Shown: one piece after another, positions 17,327 through 26,600 of the stretch
Layout: each line of letters opens with the position of its first letter
How positions within the stretch are numbered: position 1 is the first letter of the stretch
Assembly (NCBI GenBank): GCA_947494445.1
Contig: CANLVD010000008.1
Span: 62,001-126,000, forward strand
Length of the DNA stretch: 64,000 nucleotides
Source of the DNA: an uncultured Paracoccaceae bacterium
GTDB taxonomy: Bacteria; Pseudomonadota; Alphaproteobacteria; Rhodobacterales; Rhodobacteraceae
Reading direction: 5' to 3'
Translations under genes and position numbers: made by a program
The notes under the pieces: generated by a model
Told to the model about the DNA's origin: nothing
Database searches by the model: none
Seen by the model: only the letters and a program-made list of their open reading frames with translations

Positions 17327-19164
17327 CCCATCAGGACCGGATATCCTCAGCCGCCTTGCAGGATCGCGCATTTGCCATTGCTGAAGCCCGCGTAATGGGA
17401 CTGTTGCAAGCCAAGTCTGCGGGCTGGAAGTCGCTGACAGAGGCCTGTGCCGACCTGGCGCCTCTGGGGACGATCTGGACAGCAGTGCTGTTTGACAGGT
17501 TTCGTCTAAGCGCGTTGCAGCAGGACATCTTTCTGCTGGCGGCTGCTCCGGATCTTGGCATCGGTGCCGCGGCAGCCCTTGCAGAACATCCTTTGTCTGC
17601 TCAGGGCCGAGCCACGCCTGCGCTCATGACAGCCCTGTTGGGTCCCGAGGCCCGTAGCGAAGTGATGCCGTCAAGCCTGCTGCGGCTCAGCCATTTGATC
17701 GAAGCTCGTCCTCAGGCGACCAGTGTCGACAGGCCGATTTACGTGCCCGAGACCGTTTTAAGCTACATCGCGGGAACGCCCACGCCAGATCCGGCCCTGT
17801 TGCCAGTGCTGACCCAGATCATGCCAACCCAAGCCTCGGCGCAGGATCAGGCCGTCGCAGATGCAATTCTGAGCGCCCGCAATTTTTCACCGACGCCGCT
17901 GGTGCATCTTGAGACAGTGGACGGGCATCTGGCTGAAAGGACCGCAGCGGCGGCTTTGGGGTCCCTGTCACTCGCAGCTTTTGCGCTTTCGGGTGAGGCA
18001 CTGCCAATGCCTGCCGAACATCTTGCTCGTTTGCTCAACCGGGATCTGGTGCTCCTGGGTGGTGGCTTGATCGCGCCTGCCACCTCAGAGGGCGTGGCCG
18101 TAGCTGACCGCGTGACCGCGCCCTGTCTGGTCTGGGGCACTGCGATGTCCGGCTCTCGCAGACCAGTGGCGCGATTTCCGCTCAAGCCCACGCCGGAGCA
18201 ATATTCTACAGAGGAACGCAAAGTTCAGGGCCTCTTCAATCTGTCGCCCGCTCAAATGCGCGATGCTTCGGCCAGTGTCGCGCTCAAGTGCGCACCCAGT
18301 CTTTGGACGGAAGCAAAGACCCGTGCCGCCCGGGGGCTGGATGGTCTGGCTGAGCGGATGGTGCCGCAAGCCGGGTGGGACGACCTGGTCCTGCCGCAAG
18401 CGCAGATGGACCAGCTTCGTCAATTGACGGCGTTTCGCACCCATCGTGATCAGGTCTTTGATGCATGGGGGTTTCGCGACCGGTCTGCCCGGGGCCTTGG
18501 TCTGAGCGCGCTTTTCAGCGGCCCGTCCGGTACGGGCAAGACAATGGCGGCCGAGATCGTGGCGCGGGATCTGGGGCCGGGGCCGGATTGTCTGGAGCTA
18601 TACCGGGTGGATCTGTCTGCCATCGTGTCGAAATACATTGGTGAGACGGAGAAGAACATCGCCCGCATCTTCGACGCGGCAGAAAATGCAGGCGCTGTGT
18701 TGATTTTTGATGAGGGTGAGGCGCTCTTTGGCAAACGCACCTCTGACGTCAAGGACAGTCTCGACCGCCACTCGAATACCGAGACGGCATATTTGTTGCA
18801 AAGGCTTGAGGCCTATTCGGGCATCGCTATTGTAACGACCAATCTTAAGACCACCGTGGATGAAGCGTTCCTGCGCCGCTTCCGCGCCGTGGTTGATTTC
18901 CCTTTCCCCGATGCGGCCCTGCGTGAGACGATCTGGCGGGTGATCTTCCCACGAGAGACGCCTCTTGAGGATTTGAACTACGCTGCGCTTGGGCGTCTGG
19001 CGATCACCGGCGGCTTCATCCGCTCCATTGCCCTGACAGCAGCGTTTCTGGCAGCCGAAGCTGGAACGCCTGTCACGATGGCCCATCTCAAGCTGGCGGT
19101 TCGGCAGGAATACGGAAAACTTGGCAAGCCTCTGTCCGAGGCAGAATTGCGCGGGTTTTCATGA
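17323..19164 (+). CDS. eCIS AAA+ ATPase (Pvc15-like)
   Basis: A 613-residue ATPase with a C-terminal AAA+ module. Walker A is G400-PSGTG-K406-T407; Walker B reads LIFDEGEALFGKR; an arginine-finger pair lies in EAFLRRFRAVVDFPFPD. The N-terminal 350 residues are the extension typical of Pvc15/Afp15. The homologous ATPases are required for particle assembly or cargo loading, probably by unfolding or remodelling effector protein. It sits directly upstream of the giant DUF4157 protein, fitting a role in loading it. Walker B has Gly where DEAD/DEAE is more common. Confidence 0.92.
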   Translation: MTHQDRISSAALQDRAFAIAEARVMGLLQAKSAGWKSLTEACADLAPLGTIWTAVLFDRFRLSALQQDIFLLAAAPDLGIGAAAALAEHPLSAQGRATPALMTALLGPEARSEVMPSSLLRLSHLIEARPQATSVDRPIYVPETVLSYIAGTPTPDPALLPVLTQIMPTQASAQDQAVADAILSARNFSPTPLVHLETVDGHLAERTAAAALGSLSLAAFALSGEALPMPAEHLARLLNRDLVLLGGGLIAPATSEGVAVADRVTAPCLVWGTAMSGSRRPVARFPLKPTPEQYSTEERKVQGLFNLSPAQMRDASASVALKCAPSLWTEAKTRAARGLDGLAERMVPQAGWDDLVLPQAQMDQLRQLTAFRTHRDQVFDAWGFRDRSARGLGLSALFSGPSGTGKTMAAEIVARDLGPGPDCLELYRVDLSAIVSKYIGETEKNIARIFDAAENAGAVLIFDEGEALFGKRTSDVKDSLDRHSNTETAYLLQRLEAYSGIAIVTTNLKTTVDEAFLRRFRAVVDFPFPDAALRETIWRVIFPRETPLEDLNYAALGRLAITGGFIRSIALTAAFLAAEAGTPVTMAHLKLAVRQEYGKLGKPLSEAELRGFS

Positions 19165-19406
19165 CTTCCGTGGTTGAAATTGAGACCCTCGCGCTGGACG
19201 GGTTTTCCGAGGAAGACGCCCGCCGCGCCGCTGAACGGTTCGAGACAACTTTGAGCGATCTGCTCAACCGGCATGGCTTGCCAGAGGGCAAAACCTCTCA
19301 GGACGTGGCCGGTATCGACCTTGGGCAACTGCCGATCGGGGCCAATACGCCGGAGGGTCTTGGTCAAGAATTGGCGCGGGCCCTGTTCAACCGGGTGTGG
19401 TCATGA
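19161..19406 (+). CDS. Small hypothetical eCIS protein (81 residues)
   Basis: An 81-residue mostly helical, acidic protein (ALDGFSEEDARRAAERFE) of unknown function. Both ends overlap their neighbours by four bases, so its translation is coupled to the ATPase upstream and the giant protein downstream. Size, charge and position just before the putative payload resemble a dedicated chaperone or adaptor, but no family was recognised and this is inference only. Confidence 0.8.
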   Translation: MTSVVEIETLALDGFSEEDARRAAERFETTLSDLLNRHGLPEGKTSQDVAGIDLGQLPIGANTPEGLGQELARALFNRVWS

Positions 19407-22400
19407 GTGCGCGCGCCGCCAAAGTGGATAAAAGCCCACCGCCCAAGAAGGAGGCGCAGCAAAAACCGAAGTGGCAGGTGGTTGTCAATGACGCAAAGCC
19501 CGAGCATCAGGCAGAAGCAGCAGCACCGATCCCACTGGAGCGTTTGCGAGAGGCCGCAGATCTCTATGCACGGCCCTTGCCGCATCAGACACACCTCAAA
19601 TCTTTGTTTTCAGAAGACCTCAGCTCTATCAAGGCAGTAGAGGGCGATGAGGTCGAAGCGGCACTTAATGCCGAAGGAGCCGAGGCTGCAGCACTTGATG
19701 GAGTGGTCTACCTCAAACCCGGAGCGAGCCCTGAAATTGTCGCCCATGAGGTGGCCCATGTGCTGCAAAGCCGTGCATTTGTTCCGGTTGATCCCTCCGG
19801 CACTGCTGCGGAAAGCGAAGCGCTGAAAGCGGAAAGTCAGGTGTCTGCCGGCAACCCGGTTGCACCCGCAACCGTCGGCCTTGGCGGTGATGTCGTGGCC
19901 CTGCGACGCACAGGCGATCTTGAGGAAACAGAGGTTACAGCACCTCCCGAGCAAGATGCGGCTGAGGCTTTCAATCAGGCAGCACCCGGCTCGCAGGAGC
20001 AGACTGAAGGCGGAACGGATCAATCTGCGCCGAGCGAAGAAACTCAGAGTGACGGTGCCGAAATCGCGGCGCCGGATTTGGGTGAGGACGTCGACGAAAA
20101 CCCGGTCCCAACTTTCGAGCCGCCGGCCATGCCGGAAATCGAGGTCGATGAAGGTGCAGCCGATGCCGCCGCGGCAGAGGCCGAAGCAGCACTTGAGGGG
20201 GCTGAGGATGCCGATGGGCTGATGGGTGCACTGAAGGATGCACCTCCATCGGTCAAAGCAGCCAAGCATGACATGTTGGAAGGGGAAACCGGACGGCTGG
20301 CTGCTGAAGAGCAGGAAAGCTTTGACGCCGAGATGCCCAATTTCGATGCCGAGATGTCAGGCGAAGATGATCTGGAAGCGCCTGCACCGGTGGCTCCTCC
20401 GGGTGGTGTCGCCGGAGCGCTGGAAGAGGGTACACCCGAGCCAGCGCCCGAGCCTGAAGTTGATCCCACACCCGAGCCGGAGCAGGCTGACCTCAATCAG
20501 AATTTCAGCGAGCTGCTCAGTTCCCTTTTCGGGTTTGGCGATGCCGACGGCCTCGGTCAGGCCTTTGACCGGGTCAATACATCAGACGGCGATGTCGAGA
20601 CATCCGCCGGTCAGCGCCCCGATGTGCCACTTGAGGGCGAAACCGATCCCGAGCGCGTGACCGATCAGGACACTGCTGCCCGTGAGGAGGCAAGCAACAG
20701 CCGACAGGAGGCCACCCAAGGTGTGCTGGATGGCCCCGGTCCCGAGCAGGCACAGCTTCAGGAATTGCACGAGGAACACACGCTTGAGGCACGCGAAGCA
20801 CCAGAGGTCGAGGAAAGCGGTGAAGCAGTTGAAGGGGCCGCTGCGTTTACCGAGAAGGAGCTTGATACAGACGTAAAGGCACTCTTTGACCAGCATCACG
20901 GCGATGCCATGGCCTCCTCCCTTGAAGGTGCGCAATCCGAGATGGAAGGCGCAGTCGAGACCCGGGACACCGAACGCGATGCCGAAGTTGCTAGCGCCGA
21001 GGAAGAACGTGACCGGCTGAACGAAGAGGCCAATCAGGAGCAGCGCGACGAAGTGTCCACCCGTCGGCAGGAAATTCAGGATGCCCGTCAAACCGCCGTT
21101 GATGATCAGGCCGGGCATGTGGCCGATCTTGAAGCCGAGGCCGATACCGAACGCCGTGCCGCGGAGACCGAGATAGATGACGAGGTCCGCACCACAGAGG
21201 AAGAGGTTACAACCAGTTTTGATGAAGCTGAAACCGAAGCTCAGGATGAGGTCGACGCGGGCGACCGCGAAGCAGAACAGGAACGCGCACGTCGCGAGCG
21301 CGAGGCGGAAAACCAAAGCTGGTGGGACCGTGCCGCTGACTGGGTGGAGGACCAGTTCGACGCGCTGACCAGTTTCATCAACGATGTGTTTGACGCCGTC
21401 CGTTCAGCCGTGTCCGCCATCATCGACGCAGTCAAGGACGCTGCCGTCGCGCTTATCGAAGCTGCCGCCAATGTTATCAAATCTGCGATCGAGGCCTTCG
21501 GGGCGCTGCTGCAGGCCGGTATCAACGCACTTCTGGCCGAGCATTTTCCCGCTGTTGCCGCAGCCCTGAATGCAGCCGTTGATGCCGCGGTTGATCTTGC
21601 GCAAGCCGCCGTGGATGTTGTCGCGGGCGCTCTGATTGCCGGGATCACGGCGCTGCTTGACGCACTGGCTGCTGGTCTGGATGCGATCCTGGCAGCTTAT
21701 CAGGCGGCGGTGAATGCTGCATTGGCAATTGCGCGTGCCGCACTTACCGGGGACTGGGATGCGCTCGCCCGTCTGGTTCTTGAGCCGATCCTGATGGCGC
21801 TGGGCATCCAGCCAGCCGCGTTCTACGAAATGTTGGCGCGTGCCGAAGAAGCCATGGACATCATCATCGATGATCCCATGGGATTTCTGGGCAATCTGGT
21901 GGACAGCGTCACGGGCGGCATTGGCAAATTCGCAGATAACTTCCTGACCCATTTGCAGGCAGGCATCATCTCCTGGCTGACCGGTGCTTTGGGGGGCGGT
22001 ATCACCTTGCCCGAGCGCTGGGATCTCTGGGGCGTGCTGGATCTGGCCCGTCAGATTCTGGGCCTGACAACAGATATGATCCGGCGTGTGGCTGTGCGCA
22101 TACTTGGTGCGGAAGCTGTCGAGCGGATCGAATTCTTCATGGGCTACGCTGTCGAGTTGATTACTGGCGGCTGGTCAGCGCTTTGGGAGCGCATTCAGGC
22201 CGATCTTGGTCAGCTTAAGGACATGGTGCTCGACCAGATCAAGACTTTCCTTGTGGAACGCATCGTGATGGCCGCGATCTCGTGGCTGGCCAGCATGTTC
22301 AGTCCCGTGGGCGCGCTGATAAAACTGGTCATGACGATCTGGAATTTCGTGATGTTCCTCAAAGACCAGCTCGCGCGGATATTCCAAGTTGTCCAGACCA

Positions 22401-24508
22401 TCGTCAACACCATGTGGGAGATCGCAACAGGCGTGCTGGAACCCGCCATGTTGGGCGTCGAGAGCGTACTGGCAAGGCTTTTGCCAGTGGCCATCGACCT
22501 GCTTGCTCGCCTGCTCGGACTGGGCAATGTCGCAGGCCGCGTGCAACGCATCATCGGAGACGTACAACAAGCCATCGAGGACGCCATCGTGCGGCTCGTG
22601 CAACGGGTGATCGCGAGGTTCACCGGCGGCAGGGGCGGCGGTACGGGCGATGGGGATGATCCGAATGACCTTATGGAACCAATAGCAGTCAGAGGTGGTG
22701 GAGAGACACATTCTCTCTATTTGCAGGAAGAAGGTGGTGGGGCTGTGCCAATGATGCGCTCAACGCCAATGACGGTTGAAAGCTGGCTTAACGGGCTCGC
22801 GCGGGGCCCGATACTAGAGCGAATTGGAAGCCAGAAAGATCCAGCTTGGTCAGACGATCAGGTAGCTGAAAAGCGGCGCGAAATTCGACCGTTGCTAGAT
22901 CGAGCCTTTGGAGAAGAAAGCCAGCTGGATGCTGCTGGTGACGCAGCTGAACGTGCCGAAGAGGCTGTGCCTGAAGGAAGTCCACCTCCGCCGCCACCAC
23001 GTCAGCTCGCTGTTGAAGGAGAGCAGCTTGCTGAAATAATGGGTGATATTCTGACGGCACTCGGTCTGGATGCAGACACAGATCTGGAGTCGAAATTTGC
23101 ACAAGACATCGCGCGTTTAGACGACCTCCTGAGACAGCAATTGATCCGATCAGTTTTTCCTCGGCTGGATGCACGCTTGTACAGCACTCTGACTTGGCCG
23201 GAAGCGCGAGACATGATTGCTAGAGAGCAAGGTTTGACCAACGCCTGGTTGTCGCCTGCGATCTCGCGAGGAATTTTGAGAACTCTCTATGATGAAGACT
23301 ACCGTCGCGGTGTCATGGGGATCGCGGGCGCTGCCTCCACCGCTGCACAGAGGTCTATCAACAATGAACCCAGTGGTGATGCGATGAATCACTTTCTGGA
23401 CAATTACTTGACTTCAGACCTGAACCAGCCGGAACACAAAGCACAGATCATTACCACGCTTCTTGAAAATAGGGGTGGAGGTGGCGTTGCGTCGGCAATG
23501 ACCCCTGCGATTCAGAATGCCGTCGAGCGTGCATATGGGAACCCCTTAGGATATGATGCAGCCTTTAAAGTGGTAACGGCAAGTTACTACAGCAGTTCCC
23601 TTTATCCCGATCCATCAACTGTCATTAACCAACCGGTTTTTGGCATGTTTTATGCTGATGAAGCTCGAAACAGCGAGGTTGGTGCGGGCTCAAATGACAC
23701 TTCTGGCGGCGTAAATCAGCCATTTGCCTTTTTTGTGCGAGATGAAGCCGGGGGAGGAACTCCACGGTTCACTGGCAACAGAGGAAGACTCGGCGGCGCG
23801 GTCCGCAATGCCCAACGCGGTAACCATGAATGGATACCTGCTTCGCGCGCCGCTGACATCATGTCTGCAACAGCTCAACACATCGAAACAACAGGAGAGT
23901 TGGATTCAGCTAGTGGGCTGGCAAAGCTGATTCAGTTTCAGAATGAAGTTCGTACAAACACTTCAGACCTTATTTTCAAACCACATTCGGAATTTGGTGG
24001 AGCAGGCGAAACTGTGCCGTTCTTCTCCAGGGCTCACGCTGACAGTAACATTCCTTTGAGCGAGCTGACGGATGCGCAAATGCAGGCCTTCTACCCAACT
24101 GGCACGCCCCAACCTGAAGATGACATTCGTACATTACAGGCGCATGCTGGCGGATTGGACGCAGGGTCAGCAAGTGGGGGCACACGCGTCAGGGCGCGCG
24201 AGCTTCAGCAAACAAGCCCTGCCTGGCATTCAGCTTTGGAAACCAGCATCAACCAGCCGATCAGTGATAATCTTGCTTCCACGCAAGACCTTTCAACCAT
24301 CAGCAACGTGATCCTATCACACTACCGCAGCACAATTTGGCAAGGTGCACAAAGGCTACCAGCCGTCAATCGTGTCCATTTTGATCTCTACTACACTTCA
24401 GCCGACAGCCAGTGGCGGACTTATGGTCAGCTCAAAGATCATGCAGCTAGAATCTATGGCGAAGTTCTTTCCGATCTCGAAACAGATATGAGTGGATTTA
24501 CCTCATGA
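19403..24508 (+). CDS. Giant DUF4157 eCIS protein: metallopeptidase-like domain, tape-measure-like region and distinct C-terminal module
   Basis: A 1701-residue protein; ATG 19403 overlaps the previous stop. Residues about 45-140 form a DUF4157 domain, the marker of eCIS-associated toxins, with an HExxH zinc-peptidase motif at H115-H119 (HEVAH). Residues about 170-470 are acidic and disordered, 505-635 form a charged coiled coil, and 637-1085 are long amphipathic and hydrophobic helices resembling phage tape measures. After a Gly-rich linker (about 1080-1093) comes a roughly 600-residue module with a PPPPPP hinge and a GNHEWIP motif near residue 1474. DNA from about 22680 is poorer in GC than the first two thirds. 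It is the only tape-measure and effector candidate in the cluster. Confidence 0.9.
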   Translation: MSARAAKVDKSPPPKKEAQQKPKWQVVVNDAKPEHQAEAAAPIPLERLREAADLYARPLPHQTHLKSLFSEDLSSIKAVEGDEVEAALNAEGAEAAALDGVVYLKPGASPEIVAHEVAHVLQSRAFVPVDPSGTAAESEALKAESQVSAGNPVAPATVGLGGDVVALRRTGDLEETEVTAPPEQDAAEAFNQAAPGSQEQTEGGTDQSAPSEETQSDGAEIAAPDLGEDVDENPVPTFEPPAMPEIEVDEGAADAAAAEAEAALEGAEDADGLMGALKDAPPSVKAAKHDMLEGETGRLAAEEQESFDAEMPNFDAEMSGEDDLEAPAPVAPPGGVAGALEEGTPEPAPEPEVDPTPEPEQADLNQNFSELLSSLFGFGDADGLGQAFDRVNTSDGDVETSAGQRPDVPLEGETDPERVTDQDTAAREEASNSRQEATQGVLDGPGPEQAQLQELHEEHTLEAREAPEVEESGEAVEGAAAFTEKELDTDVKALFDQHHGDAMASSLEGAQSEMEGAVETRDTERDAEVASAEEERDRLNEEANQEQRDEVSTRRQEIQDARQTAVDDQAGHVADLEAEADTERRAAETEIDDEVRTTEEEVTTSFDEAETEAQDEVDAGDREAEQERARREREAENQSWWDRAADWVEDQFDALTSFINDVFDAVRSAVSAIIDAVKDAAVALIEAAANVIKSAIEAFGALLQAGINALLAEHFPAVAAALNAAVDAAVDLAQAAVDVVAGALIAGITALLDALAAGLDAILAAYQAAVNAALAIARAALTGDWDALARLVLEPILMALGIQPAAFYEMLARAEEAMDIIIDDPMGFLGNLVDSVTGGIGKFADNFLTHLQAGIISWLTGALGGGITLPERWDLWGVLDLARQILGLTTDMIRRVAVRILGAEAVERIEFFMGYAVELITGGWSALWERIQADLGQLKDMVLDQIKTFLVERIVMAAISWLASMFSPVGALIKLVMTIWNFVMFLKDQLARIFQVVQTIVNTMWEIATGVLEPAMLGVESVLARLLPVAIDLLARLLGLGNVAGRVQRIIGDVQQAIEDAIVRLVQRVIARFTGGRGGGTGDGDDPNDLMEPIAVRGGGETHSLYLQEEGGGAVPMMRSTPMTVESWLNGLARGPILERIGSQKDPAWSDDQVAEKRREIRPLLDRAFGEESQLDAAGDAAERAEEAVPEGSPPPPPPRQLAVEGEQLAEIMGDILTALGLDADTDLESKFAQDIARLDDLLRQQLIRSVFPRLDARLYSTLTWPEARDMIAREQGLTNAWLSPAISRGILRTLYDEDYRRGVMGIAGAASTAAQRSINNEPSGDAMNHFLDNYLTSDLNQPEHKAQIITTLLENRGGGGVASAMTPAIQNAVERAYGNPLGYDAAFKVVTASYYSSSLYPDPSTVINQPVFGMFYADEARNSEVGAGSNDTSGGVNQPFAFFVRDEAGGGTPRFTGNRGRLGGAVRNAQRGNHEWIPASRAADIMSATAQHIETTGELDSASGLAKLIQFQNEVRTNTSDLIFKPHSEFGGAGETVPFFSRAHADSNIPLSELTDAQMQAFYPTGTPQPEDDIRTLQAHAGGLDAGSASGGTRVRARELQQTSPAWHSALETSINQPISDNLASTQDLSTISNVILSHYRSTIWQGAQRLPAVNRVHFDLYYTSADSQWRTYGQLKDHAARIYGEVLSDLETDMSGFTS

Positions 24509-25155
24509 CCGGATATTCCCGCTCTCCTCGCCTGATCAAGGGTGCTTTAATTGCCTTTCGCCCACCGGTGCCGATCCCGTCGGTGATCCCTTTTCAGATC
24601 AATCCTGAAAGTCTCAGTCGCACTGTCGAGGCGAACTCGGCTGAGGGTGAGGGGGGAACGGAGACCTTCCGTCTGGCTGGAGCGCCCACTGAGACGATCA
24701 AGGTCGAGACCGTCTTTGACGCCACCGATGATCTGGAGCGCGATGACGACGTGGCCAAGGAAATTGGCCTTCATCCAAGGCTCGCGCAACTGGAAACACT
24801 GGTCTATCCGCAAGCCGCAACCGTTATTGCAAACTCGATCCTGCTCAACGTGGGCACGGTCGAAATCCTGCCGGCCAAGGGGCCGTTTACCATCTTCATC
24901 TGGGGCAAAAGCCGGATCCTGCCGGTCAAGATCTCCAGTCTCAACATCACCGAAGAAGCCTATGACCCGAACCTCAACCCGATCCGCGCAAAGGTCGCAA
25001 TGGACCTCAAGGTGCTGAGCTATTCGGACCTGAAAACCACTCATCCGGGCTACGCTATGTTCCTGAGCCATCAATTGGTCAAGGAAACCATGGCGGTAAT
25101 CGGGCAGGCCAATGGCCTTGCCTCGGTCCTTGGCTCTGATGTGAATATTTTGTGA
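24505..25155 (+). CDS. eCIS tube-initiator/baseplate adaptor (Pvc7 N-terminal CIS_tube-like)
   Basis: A 216-residue protein matching the contractile-injection-system tube protein N-terminal domain of Pvc7/Afp7. Family-like segments are PFQINPESLSRTVE, KVETVFDATDDLE and KGPFTIFIWGKSRILPVKISSLNI. Pvc7 joins the spike hub to the first tube ring. In Pvc7 a LysM domain follows in the same chain, whereas here it is a separate gene 10 bases downstream. The start overlaps the giant gene's stop by four bases. Confidence 0.85.
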   Translation: MTGYSRSPRLIKGALIAFRPPVPIPSVIPFQINPESLSRTVEANSAEGEGGTETFRLAGAPTETIKVETVFDATDDLERDDDVAKEIGLHPRLAQLETLVYPQAATVIANSILLNVGTVEILPAKGPFTIFIWGKSRILPVKISSLNITEEAYDPNLNPIRAKVAMDLKVLSYSDLKTTHPGYAMFLSHQLVKETMAVIGQANGLASVLGSDVNIL

Positions 25156-25165
25156 GGAATATCAG

Positions 25166-25453
25166 ATGTTTGACCAAGACAGTCGATATGCAAAACGGCC
25201 CGTGAAAACTTACGTGGATGCAGATGGACGTGAGATTTCCCATGTCGCACGACGTCTGATCCCTGCCGAAAAACCGGCGATCGCGGATGTGCCGGTACAA
25301 GATGGCGATCGGCTCGATCTGATTGCGGACAGGGCTTACGGCGATGCACGAATGTCCTGGCGGGTGATGGATGCCAATCCTGATCCCGAGCCGCTGACGC
25401 TGGCTGATACCCCGCGCCGCCGATTGAAACTCAACCAGGTGGAGCCCGAGTAG
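25166..25453 (+). CDS. LysM-like tail protein (split Pvc7 C-terminal half)
   Basis: A 95-residue protein with one LysM/tail-protein-X-like domain: DGDRLDLIADRAYGDARMSWRVMDANPDPEP carries the conserved core (residues 50-80). LysM domains in phage gp53-like proteins hold the hub and wedge parts of the baseplate together. Following the CIS_tube-like gene, it appears to be the second half of a split Pvc7. It lies 4 bases before the hub gene. Confidence 0.82.
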   Translation: MFDQDSRYAKRPVKTYVDADGREISHVARRLIPAEKPAIADVPVQDGDRLDLIADRAYGDARMSWRVMDANPDPEPLTLADTPRRRLKLNQVEPE

Positions 25454-25457
25454 ACCG

Positions 25458-26600
25458 ATGTTTGACCAGCTCTTTGGCGTCCATATGACACTGCTGATCG
25501 GGCAGGGCGTGCCGCGCCCGGCAACGACGCTGGTGATGGAGCATTTCGTGTCCGCCGAGATCGCCATTTCGGATCGCGAACGCTCAGGGTTCGAGCTGGT
25601 TTTCGATGCAGTGCGGGCAAATAACCTCGCTGGTGTGTTTCCGATCATGGCCGAACGTGGCCTGCAAGCCGGTGCGCGGGTGGTCGTGATGGCCACCATC
25701 GGGGTCAAGCCGTCGGTTCTGATCGATGGCATCGTCGAAACGGCGGAATTCAAGCCCTCCGAAGGCGAAGGCCCTGCCAAGCTGCATGTGCGCGGCAAGG
25801 ATCTGACCTTTGCCATGGATCGGGAGGAGCGCGAGGTTGCCCATCCTGCCCAAGGTCCCGGCGAGATCGCGGCTTTGGTGCTTCTGCGCTACGCCCAGCT
25901 TGGGGTGATCCCGCTGGTGATCCCGCCCACCACTGCCGAGCGGCCCAATCCCGTTGATCGTGTACCGATGCAGCGCGGGACTGATTTTGCCTATCTCACG
26001 GAACTGGCGGAGGCTCATGACAGCATCTTCACGCTGATCCCCGGGCCTGTGCCGCTCAGTTCTGTTGCCTATTGGGGGCCGTTGCCGCGTGTCGGTGTCC
26101 CTCAACGCGCGATCACGACTGACATGGGGCCTGAGACCAATGTGGCGGGCCTGACATTTGAAAACACCGCGTCAGAGGCCGCTACGGTCTCAGGGCAGGT
26201 ACAGGATCGGCAATCAGGTCAGTCCCTGCCGGTGCAATCGGTGGCCCCGCTCAGGCCTCCACTGGCAGCCATGCCCGCACTGGCCAATCCGTCCGTCACC
26301 CGGCGCAATCTGTTCCAGACCAATGGCGCGCCAACGGGTGCGCAAGCCATGGGAGAGGCACAGGCGCAATCGGATGCAACGACGGATACTCTGAAAGTCA
26401 CTGGCGATCTGGACACGGGCGATTACGGTGCGATCCTCAGCCCGCGCGGCCTTGTTGGCCTGCGTGGCGCCGGGCTGGATCACGACGGTTTCTACTATGT
26501 GCAGAGCGTCGTTCATAAGATCAGCTCGGGCGCCTGGTTGCAGTCCTTCACCCTCAACCGCGAAGGCACGGGCACGACCACGCCTGTGGTATTGCCATGA
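25458..26600 (+). CDS. Spike hub protein, phage late control gpD-like (Pvc8 N-terminal half)
   Basis: A 380-residue protein with the gp27/gpD-like hub fold seen in VgrG and Pvc8. Recognisable segments are FELVFDAVRANN, the KLHVRGKDLTFAMDREE stretch and QRGTDFAYLTELAEAHDS. It forms the trimeric hub that carries the needle. Residues about 245-310 are a low-complexity linker before the final domain (GLRGAGLDHDGFYYVQSV). The OB-fold needle part is encoded separately by the next, overlapping gene, so the spike is split relative to VgrG or Pvc8. Confidence 0.88.
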   Translation: MFDQLFGVHMTLLIGQGVPRPATTLVMEHFVSAEIAISDRERSGFELVFDAVRANNLAGVFPIMAERGLQAGARVVVMATIGVKPSVLIDGIVETAEFKPSEGEGPAKLHVRGKDLTFAMDREEREVAHPAQGPGEIAALVLLRYAQLGVIPLVIPPTTAERPNPVDRVPMQRGTDFAYLTELAEAHDSIFTLIPGPVPLSSVAYWGPLPRVGVPQRAITTDMGPETNVAGLTFENTASEAATVSGQVQDRQSGQSLPVQSVAPLRPPLAAMPALANPSVTRRNLFQTNGAPTGAQAMGEAQAQSDATTDTLKVTGDLDTGDYGAILSPRGLVGLRGAGLDHDGFYYVQSVVHKISSGAWLQSFTLNREGTGTTTPVVLP

